From Nereocystis luetkeana (Eukaryota > Sar > Phaeophyceae > Laminariales > Laminariaceae): a DNA stretch of 64,000 bases. This document shows, piece by piece, positions 11,588 to 21,415 of the stretch (the stretch's first letter is position 1; every line of letters starts with the position of its first letter). The DNA lies in assembly GCA_031213475.1 (NCBI GenBank), contig JARUPZ010000005.1:2325732-2389731 (forward strand), in the 5' to 3' direction. The notes beneath the pieces were generated by a model. The model ran no database searches. It saw only the letters and a program-made list of their open reading frames with translations, and was not told the DNA's origin. The translations under genes were made by a program, and so were the position numbers.

Positions 11588-12115
11588 ATGAACCTCCCAA
11601 CCTCTTCCTCCCCCCCCCCCCCCCCTCCTATGGTCATACGACTACGGGCATGCATGAGATCGAGTGCATCTCTCCTATCGAGTACACCCCCCCCCCCCCC
11701 CTATGGTGATACGACGACGGCCATGCATGATAACGAGTCCCCCCCCCCCCCCCTTGCCCCATGGGCACCGCAATATTTAAGGCGTCTGGATTAGGAGGTA
11801 TTAGGAGTAGGAACGGCGCTCCGTCTCGAAAGGGATGCGTGGTCAATGGTCGAACGACTGAGGCAAGCAACAAATGACTATGCCCCCCCCCCCTAGCTCA
11901 CCCTTCATGCGACCCGCCAGACACCTCACGGCGCTTCGCGCTTGGTGCAAGCAATGTCTGCCTGGTCGGTGAGAACCCGACATGCTCCGTCCCGGCATTG
12001 TAGGGATGCGAGGGTCTATGGTCATACGGCTACGGCCATGCATGAGATCGAGTACATCTCTCCTATCGAGTACACCCCCCTTGCCCTTCGCTCCCTCCGC
12101 CCCCCCCCCCCCCTC
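11588..12115 (+). mobile_element. Array of poly(C)-linked module A and B fragments
   Basis: Pieces in one orientation: A tail (about 11628-11700), A tail (11702-11752), B (11796-11892) and A (11895-12085). Each is followed by a poly(C) run into which the next piece appears to be set. This is the same arrangement as at 316-1330. Confidence 0.65.
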
Positions 12116-12264
12116 CCTCGGACTTCTCCCCCGCTCTCCCTCTCTCTGACGCGATACGATCGACTAAAGACTGTTAACCCCCCAGCTGCTTATGTACAGC
12201 TCAAATGATTGAGGTTTGCCTCGATGGCTGATATATTGAGCTTACGTTTCGAGATCAGCTATTA

Positions 12265-12720
12265 ATAGTTGACTGCCCTTTACGCCGACGGCTCATTTTT
12301 CTCGGCAGCGCATGATCGTACCAACGTATTTACTGCCAATGTCTCTCGTATCAACGGCTTGCTTGTCAACGTGTTATTATTCATCGAGTTTGTTGTCATC
12401 GGCTTGCTTGTCAACGTGTTATTATTCATCGAGTTTGTTGTCAACGGCTGTTGTCGACGACTCTCTGGCCAACGGCTGTGTTGTCAACGGCTCCGCTATC
12501 GACATATTTCTTGTGAAACGGTCCTGTTATCGACGTGCCTGTTACGACCGTCGCCGTTAGCAACGGCTATGTCATTAACGATCGGGTTACCCGCGTCTCT
12601 GCTCCCGACGTCTCTACCATTCGCGTCTGAGTTGTCAACGGCTGTATAATACCATCAACAGCTGTGAGATCAACGCATCTACAAGTATTATCAACGGTTC
12701 TGGTAACAACGTCTCTCTGT
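12265..12720. repeat. Degenerate tandem repeat of CAACGGC/CAACG units
   Basis: TTGTCAACGGCT, TTATCAACGG, GTTGTCGACG and GTTACCAACG-like half-sites recur about every 20-25 bp. A 51-bp unit ending TTCATCGAGTTTGTTGTC is duplicated at 12358-12442. Short open frames across it follow the repeat and are not credible genes. Confidence 0.55.
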
Positions 12721-12791
12721 TCAACGTTTCTCCCGCGACCCCCCCCCCCCCCTCCCCTGGCAAACCCTTTCGGCACCCTCGCGTTTTTTTC

Positions 12792-13068
12792 AGCCAACCC
12801 CTCCTCGAAAAGCAAGGCCAGTCCTGCCATGGATACCGATTCCGAGGAGCAAGACGACTCCGACTCCGACAAGGGCGCCGCCGGAGGCAAGGACAGCGAC
12901 GATAGCGATGACAGCGACATGGGTGACGGGGGGGGGGGGGGGGGGCAGCGCGGGGGGGAAGGGGGCGCGGGGGCGGAAGGGGGGCGGTCGGAATTCGAAG
13001 TCTTCGCTGCCGACCGCCAACGAGAGCTTCTTCGCGGATTTGTAGCTGACCTTGAAGGCGTACAGTAA
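12792..13068 (+). CDS. Candidate exon: acidic Ser/Asp-rich protein segment
   Basis: A TTTTTTTCAG acceptor at about 12791, preceded by a poly(C) run at 12739-12753, opens a frame rich in Asp, Ser and Glu (DTDSEEQDDSDSDK, DSDDSDDSDMGD), then a glycine run, then FEVFAADRQRELLRGF before a stop. Composition fits the disordered acidic part of a nuclear protein. No partner exon was found on either side, and the G-run makes the frame uncertain, so this may be a pseudo-exon. Confidence 0.3.
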
Positions 13069-13697
13069 TGGTAATGCCGGTCCCGCTATACTGCCAGTAG
13101 TGTTGGCTGTCGCATATCATACCGACCCTAAACAGGGGCCATTGCTGTATTATTGGTGTCGTGATCACCTTCCCCCCTCCCCTCCTGCCGCGCCCCCATC
13201 CCCTCCACCCCACCCCCACCTGAAGGGTTTCCACCGGCTTTAGCTTTTGTCCCAGAGCGTCCCCTCCCCCCGACCCCCCACCTGCCATGCCTCCACCGAC
13301 TTTTGCTTTTGGCCGGAGCTTGGCGATGAAAGATATATATTATACCTGGTATATATTGTTGTTGTGCTCTTGCATGGGGTAGCTTTCAATCGGAGGGGGG
13401 GGGGGGGGGTTGTTCCGGAGGCTACGTACTACTCATGTATCGTCGGTGCGTAGCCGGGAGGCTTTGTAGAGGGAGTGTGATGGTCTGTTTTTTGTGTGGA
13501 CCTGTTTTGCGGCGTGCTCCGCGTGGCAAACGAGCTAAGAATACCCTCATATAGCTACCTCTCGACACCGCACCGCAGCGGTTCGTTTGCTCTGCCCTCG
13601 CGGAGCCTGGGGGTGCTAGAATGACCTTGCACTGATTCCGAGTAAATAATCGTCAGAAGCGTCGGCGTAGGTCTATAAGGGGGTTAGTGGGTAACCT

Positions 13698-13797
13698 TAA
13701 CCCTTCTAGGACTGCAGTTCCATTTCGGGGACAAACCAGTCTAATTCTAAGTATTTTGCCCCCAAACCGGGACTGGAGTCTTGAAAGAGTTGACATC
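13698..13797. mobile_element. MITE-2 copy
   Basis: Imperfect palindrome: AACCCTTCTAGGACTGCAG, then CGGGGACAAACCAG on the left, and TTGCCCCCAAACCGGGACT, then GAAAGAGTT on the right. Confidence 0.65.
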
Positions 13798-13836
13798 TGC
13801 GCGCCCCGTTTTATGGGGGGTGACAAGACTCGACTC

Positions 13837-14243
13837 TTACGGGGGACCATAGTAAATAGGACCTACAGTACACACAAAAGCCTACGTATTTCCCTTTTTT
13901 TCCCGAACACTATTTTGGTCCTTTCTTTCTCGGGGCCGAAAGACCGAATGGGAGATCTCGATCCCCACGCTTATATTGTATGAATACTCGTACAGCTTTC
14001 ACGTGCGCGTTCATGTTATCCTCTCGGTCTCCATCCGGCTAGCTTTCCCATACGACTGTGGTTTGGCGTAGGGGGTAGACAGCAGGCCGGTAATATCTCC
14101 ACCGGCCAGCTCGTGAAGGACTTTTAACCTCCTAAACCATTGAAAAATCTAGTCTCCCAGATTGCGACAGTACACGTCGCACCCTACCCATCAGGCTATG
14201 GTCCGCGGCCCTATTTGGTCCTATTTACTATAAGTACCCCGTA
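13837..14243. mobile_element. MITE-1 copy split by a 270-bp insertion
   Basis: The left part (13837 to about 13930) runs from TTACGGGGGACC to a TTTTGGTCC motif. The right end (about 14207-14243, TTTGGTCCTATTTACTAT to CCCCGTA) appears after about 270 bp of unrelated sequence. Repetition of TTTGGTCCT at both borders suggests a target duplication or template switch. Confidence 0.6.
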
Positions 14244-14299
14244 GTACTTGGAATTAATGTGTTTCTAGTGATGGTGAATGGAACACATCGGACAGATTA

Positions 14300-14705
14300 T
14301 AATGGTTCCCCGCCGCATGATCTAGACACGTACATACATATTTCTGGCCTGATGTCCGGAACAACACCAGTGTTGTTCCGGATCTGTATTATCTACCAGG
14401 TAGAGCAGTATTAATAGCTCAGTGTTGCCGCGTGGGGGTCTGCATTTTTTCTGCATGATCTAGCACATGTTTCCTGGGTTGGATCTGCCCTATAAGGCAG
14501 AGATCCTGCACGACATATCATACCGGTGGGTTAATAGTATCTTGATGATATATCTGTAGATGATCTAGATTATGTATCTGTAGATGATCTATGTGTAGAT
14601 CATCTAGATGATCTATGTGTAGATGGTCTATCTGTGGATTATATATCCGTAGATGATCTATCTGTAGATGACATCTCTGTAGATCATCTATCTGTCAGAC
14701 GTGGG
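14300..14705. repeat. Dispersed element ending in CTGTAGATGATCT repeats
   Basis: The left part shares GATCTGTAT, CATGTTTCCTG and GATCCTGCAC, then ACATATCATA, with the element at 45440-45800. The right part (14545-14700) is a tandem series of GTAGATGATCTA steps with GATCTAGATC-like palindromes. It contains a TACCAGGTA at 14394. Confidence 0.55.
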
Positions 14706-14884
14706 AAGATTCAACAGCGTTTATTTGTCGGCGGACAACGTCGTTCCGGGGGTGGGGGGGGGGGGGGGGGGGCACCGTCAAACTGTCAAACTTAGGGTCG
14801 ACGCTAAATACCAGAGCTCCGAACGGCACACCACAAACTCCTCCTACGGCTGATCATTGATAGGCTTCCAGCGCCGACAACGCA

Positions 14885-15330
14885 CTGACCACCTCGTGTC
14901 TTACAACAAGGCCCTCAAAAAGGCACAATGAGAGCGTTGAGACGGCCTTCCGCAAACGACGCCTCCTCTTTTGCGGAGGCCGTAAAGCGGACGACCAATG
15001 AGCGGTTGACCTGTCGGGCGATGTTTGGGACGATGGCTGGGGGGGATAACCCGGACCCAGGCCGTATAATTTCTAGTGGACGACCTCAGGGGTTTTCGAG
15101 CCACCGAGGGGCTCACGGAAAAAGCCTCTTTGCTGTTCGGAGTAGAGACGGTTTCATGGCCAAGGGTGGCTAAGAAAAGCGGGAAGTGTTATGAAGGGTC
15201 GTCGAAGCCGCGGACGTTTTCACGACGAGGTGGCACAGGGACGAGGCGCAGAAAAGCCGGTTGCGCCACGCAGCTGAGGACGCCAAGAGCGGTGACGAGG
15301 GGTGGGGGAGGGGGGGAGGGGGGGGGGGGG
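14885..15330 (+). pseudogene. Decayed retroelement-associated coding remnant with frame breaks
   Basis: Coding traces pass through all three frames: SYNKALKKAQ then an in-frame stop, ERVETAFRKRRLLFCGG, then a shift to RTTNERLTCRAMFGTMAGGD, then a shift to DDLRGFRATEGLTEKASLLF and VETVSWPRVAKKSGKCYEG, then a shift to VVEAADVFTTRWHRDEAQKS. The pattern resembles a family I associate with the 3' part of retroelement polyproteins in protist genomes. At least two indels and one stop make it inactive. A G-run of about 15 ends it. Confidence 0.5.
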
Positions 15331-16860
15331 GGGCAGCCGTACTGGTACAACTGTCGTCGAATGCAGAAACGAAATGATGGATCGGGTGGCTAGGTATCGG
15401 TTCGACTAGCCCTTGAATTCTAGCGGTTTTCCGTTTATTTTTTGCCGAGTTGTTTAATGCGGGGGGGGCGTGACAGCGGCAGTACCGACACTTCACACCG
15501 ATTTTGGCGAGGGCAGGAAGGAGACGGCAAAGGGTGTTCCTAGGTTCCCGAATCGAGATTCTTGCAGAGACGGGCACACATGTTGCCATCAACGCGTGGA
15601 GTACGATTTTTTCCTCTTCCCCCCCCCGTTCTCTCTTCTTGCTTTTTGCCTCGCCTCCCCCTCTGTTTCCTTTCGTTCCCCCTCCCCGCCATCCCCATGC
15701 CGGTATCTTGTTGTGTTGCCTCTCCTTTTATGCTGCTTCGTCTGTGCAGCAGCTATCGGTCCTTCTTGAGCACGTACGATTTTCCTTGTATTCATGTTAA
15801 CAGCAGCCTTTATGATCCCCTCACGTCATTTTCTATTATGTTTCATTTCAGAATCTATTGTGGTCTTAAGCGGTTTTTCCAAAATTTCCAAAGTTTGGAA
15901 ATAATTGGAGATATGTATCGATATACGGAGGCGTTCCGTCACTATTCGTGAAATTCTCCAGAAGAAGCAAAAATATCAAGTTCGTTAACATTCCAATATT
16001 TGAAAAAAACTACCCAGGAGAAATATGGAAGATTGAAAAATTGCGCGAAAAAAATGTCGAAAATTTGGACAAAAAGCTCTCCGATAAGAATGACCCTTAT
16101 TCTTCTCGCTGTTTTGACTGTCTGGCCTTGCTTGTGTTGTTGTGTTCTCGTTCCCCGGTACGCTGACCGTTCACTTGCTTGACCCCTGAACTTGCATTTC
16201 TTTTTTTTTTTCGTTTTTGCTCTTCCTCTTGTCTCGCGGTCTGTGACCACAGAATTTTGCATTTATTTCTCTAGGATAAGGAATCAGGACGGGCACCGAT
16301 GAAGCTGGGTAGGAAGGACGATTTGATGTGAAGACAATACAGACACAGAGTAATTGTATACCTGGTACCAGGTATGTAACAGACAGCGCTGTTTTTAATC
16401 CGACAATAATAGTGGCAGTGCCAAATCCCCCTGAACCAACACGCCCACTCATAAGTAGCAGGAAACCCCTTGGTAACGCTGCGGCTCTGCGCGGGGCGCG
16501 CCACTCCCTCGCGGGGCCTTGTGTGCTGTTTGCGGGGCGTGATTTCCTCCCCACGCGGGGCTTCGCAATAACAGTAAGGGTAAGGATACGGCATTTCCCC
16601 ACTGCTCATGTTCTGTAAACGCGGTGAAGAGTGTCGGGCAGCAAAGGTGCCAGGTGCCAGCAGGAGAGGAGACCGTGGTTTTGGCCCGTGGAGGCGTACC
16701 TTCGTAGACCATATAACTACTACTACTACTATCTATTAATACTACTAATACTCCCAGTTATGTGAATGGAAAAAAAACACATTTGGGACCCCGAGATAGC
16801 GGTCAAAACAATGGTTGATAGTTTCGGTGTTATATATACATATCAACCATTGTACGGGTA
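15331..16860. other. No supported gene
   Basis: Mixed sequence with T-rich stretches, a GC-rich patch at 16480-16560 and paired TACCTGGTA/TACCAGGTA sites sharing one TA at 16359-16374. Open frames such as 15562-15951 lack recognisable domains. An inverted CAATGGTTGATA/TATCAACCATTG pair lies at 16808-16853. Confidence 0.4.
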
Positions 16861-16868
16861 GGTGTGTT

Positions 16869-17218
16869 TGAGGTCATAGTCCGTTGGGCTACTGGTAAAA
16901 TGTTGACCAATCGCCTACTACCTAACCCAAGCCTGATACGAAACACTCTCTCCCCCCCTGGAACGGACCGGATATACGGGTCGACGCGTGTCGCCGACAC
17001 GCGGATCCCAATTCTAGGGATCCGGAAAGTATTTTTCAGATTCTTTGACATGAGGAACTTCGCGTTTTTCACGGTGGACGTGAGAGATTCGAATTCACGC
17101 CCGACGAACCATGCCCTACCGATGACGCCATTAATATAGTCAAGGTCTCACAATAGTCCGTTGGGCTACTGGTAAAAAGTTTTAACCAATCGCCTACCCA
17201 GCCCAAGCCTTACGATAT
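16869..17218 (-). mobile_element. TRIM-like miniature element with a tRNA-like promoter, subfamily 2
   Basis: Two direct repeats of about 75 bp (16869-16945 and about 17140-17218) share ATAGTCCGTTGGGCTACTGG, ACCAATCGCCTAC and CCCAAGCCT and flank about 195 bp. On the minus strand a box A-like TAGCCCAACGG (17158-17168) lies in the repeat and a box B-like GAATTCGAATC (17086-17096) lies in the interior. A pyrimidine run at 16945-16957 (plus) equals a polypurine tract next to the 3' repeat on the minus strand. Exact ends are uncertain. Confidence 0.55.
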
Positions 17219-17273
17219 GGTCGGATCATGCTGCCCCCGTGCCTCGGCCCCCAACCATTGTACCATGTGAAGG

Positions 17274-17620
17274 TGTTACCTACTACTGTGAGCTATAGGG
17301 GTAAAATATCGATCGATTACCGAGCCCAAGGTAATCCTTATAACACTCTCCCCCCCTCCGAACAGCGTGGTCTTTGGGGCGTCGGAACCGTATACGTACG
17401 TCCATACGCTGACCTACCCGCTTCCAGCTTCCTTTCATTACCTGGGGTACCAGGGAGATGTGTTTTTTAGGTGTGCACGCGCAAGCGTTTCTGTAAAAGA
17501 AACGTTCGAAGTGAGGTTCGAACCCGTGACCTGGACGACGTTAAATGTGAGGGTGTTACGTACTGAGCTATAGGGGTAAGAGATCGATCGATTAACCAGC
17601 CCAAGGTAATCCTTGTAACA
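17274..17620 (-). mobile_element. TRIM-like miniature element with a tRNA-like promoter, subfamily 1
   Basis: Two LTR-like direct repeats (17274-17345 and 17554-17620) start TGTTAC and end TAACA and flank 208 bp. On the minus strand the 5' repeat contains box A-like TAGCTCAGTAC (17560-17570), and the adjoining interior holds box B GGTTCGAACCTC (17513-17524), a tRNA-like spacing of about 35 bp. A purine tract (plus strand TCTCCCCCCCTCC from 17346) adjoins the 3' repeat. No reading frame is present, as expected for a non-autonomous TRIM. I found no clear target duplication. Confidence 0.65.
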
Positions 17621-17632
17621 ACCATCCCTCAA

Positions 17633-18200
17633 TCACTCAGTCGCCGTCGCCGTAATCGCCACTTTTTGGTCGATTTTTTTTCGCTTTGATTTCCCAGAGG
17701 GGTTTAGTGAGGTTAAGTTAGGTTTAGGCCAGCGAACGCCGTGGCGCTCCCAAAAACAACCAGTCTGTATACTATTCTGTTTGTAGCATGTTTGGTGGCC
17801 GGCGGGCAGACGGTTAGATAGAGTAATGATCGACGCGCAGTTTGGTGATCTTGTAATATTTTGTGGTTTTGAAACCAACCGGAAACGGCTTCCACTATCA
17901 TCGTAGTGCGAGGTGTCTTCCCAATGTCCAGGCCCACCAACTCATCTCCAGCTTCGAGAAAAAATGTGGACAGGTTTGGCATTTCGAATGGTATAAAACC
18001 AAGTAGTTAGGGGTATGGCGGTACTAGCAGCAGTGATGATGTGTTATTAGTTCATGTGCGTCACATCCGTTTTGATTTGTCGTATGATACTGCCGCGCTT
18101 TGTTCTGGAGAAGAAGAGTTTTCTACTTTCTGTTCCAGAGTTTTTGTTAGAACAACACTATACACATTGTCGGATGGCAAGCACAATAATACTACTATTT
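17633..18200. other. No supported gene
   Basis: The open frames on the minus strand (17633-17982) carry no recognisable motif. I see no repeat end or RNA gene here. Confidence 0.4.
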
Positions 18201-18331
18201 ATAATAATAATAATAATAATAATAATACTATTACGGGGGGCCATAGTTAATAGGACCAAATATTGTTCGTAAAAATGGTTAAATATATAGGTTTTTATGT
18301 ACACCATAGGTCCTGTTAACTTTGGTCCCCC

Positions 18332-18416
<85 letters not shown>

Positions 18417-18495
18417 TAACAATAATAATAATAATAATAATAATAATATGTTGAAGAGCATGCTGCACATTGTCAGATAGATGGCAAGAGGAATG

Positions 18496-18591
<96 letters not shown>

Positions 18592-18640
18592 GTAATAATA
18601 ATAATAATAATAAAAAATACCAGGTATATTTTTTTCAGTT
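18201..18640. repeat. (AAT)n microsatellite, three blocks
   Basis: Long AAT/ATA runs at 18201-18229, 18333-18447 and 18497-18612. They are interrupted by a MITE-1 insertion and by a short unique piece (TTGAAGAGCATGCTGC and following bases) that partly recurs after the last block. Confidence 0.9.
18231..18335. mobile_element. MITE-1 copy inserted in an (AAT)n tract
   Basis: Ends TTACGGGGGGCCATAGTTAA and CCCCCGTAA sit directly between AATAATACTA and TAATAATAA, consistent with insertion at one of the many TA dinucleotides of the tract. Confidence 0.85.
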
Positions 18641-18839
18641 TTTTTTTAATTATTATTATTATTTGCCTTCTGACAATGTGCAGGGCGTTATTAATTCAAA
18701 ATGAAAAAGCTGACATACTTCATCGAATACCACTAACTTCATCGGGCCAGTTCTCCTTCCCTGCGTGTACTCACTTGCACCCCCACCATTTACCGAGATA
18801 TTTTATCTACTACCAGTATGTATCTATACGCCATGCTTC

Positions 18840-19780
18840 CTACTCCGCATCTACATTCCACCCCCACGCCATGGGATGTAGTCCTGCCTCCTCCTCCCTT
18901 CTCCCCCTAGCGGCCTGGCGGTCTCGCAGGGCGAGCTTATATCGGTGCACTCTGCCCGAGATCGCGACCTGGGTAGTCACCGATATGACCTGGAAAAGGT
19001 GCTCCTTACAAACCCCTTTTCTTGCTAAAGATCCCCCGTCCGTTCCTCCAACGATGCTCGCCGCCAGCTGGTCGATGAAATCGCTGCCTTTCTTCCCGAG
19101 GCGTCCAAAGCTTTCCACCGCGAGGGTGACAAGTTTATGGCTGCGCTCGTCGAAGGACACTTGTCCTGCACGAGCGTAGTGGTTGCGCTTTCGCGCCTCA
19201 GAAGTGGAAGCGGCTGATGAACCGTCTCGATCAGCGCTGCCAGCCCGCATGTGGACCCTCGCTTGGGGGTCTGCATGCGTGACGTCGAGGAGTATCGCCT
19301 TGTTGCGGTACTCTGACGACGTAGCGTCTCGGAGGCCTCCCCTCTCTATCACTATGTCCATGCGGAGGTTTCTGTCGGCGTTGAAGGGCGCTCCGCTTTC
19401 CATTTGATGGCGGATGGACAACCGCTTAAAGGTGCGAGACAGCGCGTGGACTAGCGGCTGATGCTGGTTAACCTGTGCTCCTGCTCGGTGGCATGTACGC
19501 GCGTGGCGTGTGGTGACATCCGTCGCTTCGCAGCAGGGGCACCTCGCCGCTATGGGCTCCTCCATTCCCAGGAAGCGCCGTCCCATAGACACGAACTCAG
19601 AAGCCGGTATGATACGTGCCATGTCCACGGGCCTTGCACGCACACGTCGTCCCGATCCGACGGGCCTGCTACCTCAGGGAGCTGGTCCAGAGAAGCAACG
19701 TACCGTTGGTACCGTACCCGGTTGATCTGCTGCCCCAGCTTGTATTGCGCCTTGTGGGAGCTAATCGTTTGGGCGTCAAT
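18840..19780 (-). pseudogene. C-terminal remnant of a reverse-transcriptase-type retroelement (CCHC finger plus nuclease-like domain)
   Basis: The open frame 19643-18840 (267 codons) contains a zinc-knuckle-like CPCCEATDVTTRHARTC (C-x2-C-x8-H-x3-C), then a QHQPLVHALSRTF stretch, then DIVIERGG and AILLDVTHADP, which could be the acidic core of a restriction-like endonuclease fold. This order is known at the C-terminus of some non-LTR retrotransposons. Upstream coding (YKLGQQINRVRYQRYVASLD, near 19700-19760) is in another frame, and the reverse transcriptase itself is absent, so the copy is truncated and frame-shifted. Family assignment is inference. Confidence 0.55.
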
Positions 19781-20095
19781 TCATTGTTGCTGATCGCTTC
19801 GAGTATCGTAGACCGCCGTTTTTTATTTACTACCAGGTATTATAGATCAAAACTGCCAAACAATCTGCTTTTGACCTCTGCTTTCGTTATCGAAGAAATT
19901 CGTCGTCCGACAATAATCCCATTTTTACACGCTATTTCGTATTGTGTTTTGTCATATTATCTGTTTACGACCTATACTCACTGATGTTCCCACATTAGAC
20001 CATTCGCGCGGAAACACCAATACCAGGATATCGAAGGGGCAGCTATACGTCGCTGCTTATTTTCTTGACGTTCCTCACTCGATTGTAGAATAATA

Positions 20096-20200
20096 TTACG
20101 GGGGACCACAGTTAATAGGACCTAGGGTATTCACAAAAACCAATATGTTTAACCACTTTTAGTAACAATATTTGGTCCTATTAACTATGGTCCCCCGTAA
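20096..20200. mobile_element. MITE-1 copy, well preserved
   Basis: TTACGGGGGACCACAG to CTATGGTCCCCCGTAA with flanking TA on both sides. It is a useful empty-site reference for the copies carrying TACCWGGTA. Confidence 0.9.
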
Positions 20201-20259
20201 TAGAAGCTCTCTACTACCCTTACTCAAAAACGGACGAAAACTAAATCATGGCCTAGGGG

Positions 20260-20515
20260 CAGGGTTGGTTGTGAATCGAAAACCGAAAGTCATATTTTCG
20301 GGTCGTTTCTTTTCGGTTTTCCCCGATCAAAAACCGGCATTTTTTATTTTCGTTTTTTTTTGCTAAAAAAGCGACCGAGTTGTTTTGGTTCGGTTTCGGT
20401 TTGTTTTTATCTTGTTTCAACAAAAAAAAAAAACCCGACCTAAATCGACGGACGTTTCCGTAAAAAACGATAAACCGACCGAGCCATGTTTTTTTTTCGG
20501 TTCACAACGACCCTG
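20260..20515. mobile_element. hAT-like MITE with AACCG-rich interior
   Basis: Terminal inverted repeats CAGGGTTGGTTGTGAA and TTCACAACGACCCTG are bordered by the near-perfect 8-bp duplication CCTAGGGG/CCTAGGGA (20252-20259 and 20516-20523). The 8-bp duplication and CAGGG ends are typical of hAT elements. The 256-bp interior consists of AAACCG and CGGTTTT motifs and codes for nothing. Confidence 0.75.
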
Positions 20516-21089
20516 CCTAGGGATGGATGCAACGAACAATGGGAATCCAACGCTATTAGATACCTGTGGTAGTAAAACAAACACAAGCAAATAGTAATGT
20601 TAACAGTAATTAGTATTATTATTTAGTTCATCAGTTTAGGACCCCCGCCAGCCCGTGTAAGAATCGTTGTTCCAAGAAGTAAATGCTACGTACCACCAGG
20701 TACCAGTATGCATGTAGGTGCGTACGTTTCTCTCTTTTACGTTCATCGTGCACATTGTTCCACTGCTGCGCACGGGTTTCTGGTACCAATTTATTGGTAT
20801 TAATAGTAATCGCCAGTGCTACTGCTGTGTAGCGTATACGTTTGATACGCATGTACAGAGAGATGTCGAGGCTCCCTACAACGGTCCTGCCTGTGTTCGG
20901 TGTATCGCCTATGTTGGAGCTATTCTTTTTATTTTCCGTTGTTTGTTGTTGTACTTAAGGCCTCGGCACAACCGGCATCCCTCCGTGCTTTCCGTTTGTT
21001 TCGCGCTGTTCAAATCATGCACTACAAATTCCCCGACGTCACAAGACTTAGTGTTCTTATGGGAAGTCTCCTTCGGAAAACATTGTTCC

Positions 21090-21170
21090 GCCCGTCCGTC
21101 TGTCTGTCAGTCTGTCTGCCTGTCTGTCTGTCTGCCTGTCAGTCTGTCTGCCTGTCTGTCTGTCTGTCTA

Positions 21171-21203
<33 letters not shown>

Positions 21204-21222
21204 GTCTGTCTGTCTGTCTGTA

Positions 21223-21307
<85 letters not shown>

Positions 21308-21415
21308 GCCTGTCTGTCCATGTGTCTGTCGGTCGTTATGTGTGTTTGTCTGTCTGTCTGTCTGATTGTTCGTCTATATGTCTATATGTCTATATGTGTA
21401 TATGTCTATATCTAT
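21090..21415. repeat. (CTGT)n microsatellite
   Basis: More than 60 CTGT units with CTGC, CAGT and TATG variants, ending in ATGTCTAT repeats. Cys/Leu/Ser/Val frames across it are repeat artefacts. Confidence 0.9.

Noticed and set aside
17460..17580. A functional tRNA gene on the minus strand
   Set aside because: A and B boxes are present, but the sequence lies in a repeated miniature element spanning its direct repeat, and no full cloverleaf was convincing.
18279..19179. Poly-Leu and poly-Ile frames
   Set aside because: Artefacts of the AAT microsatellite.
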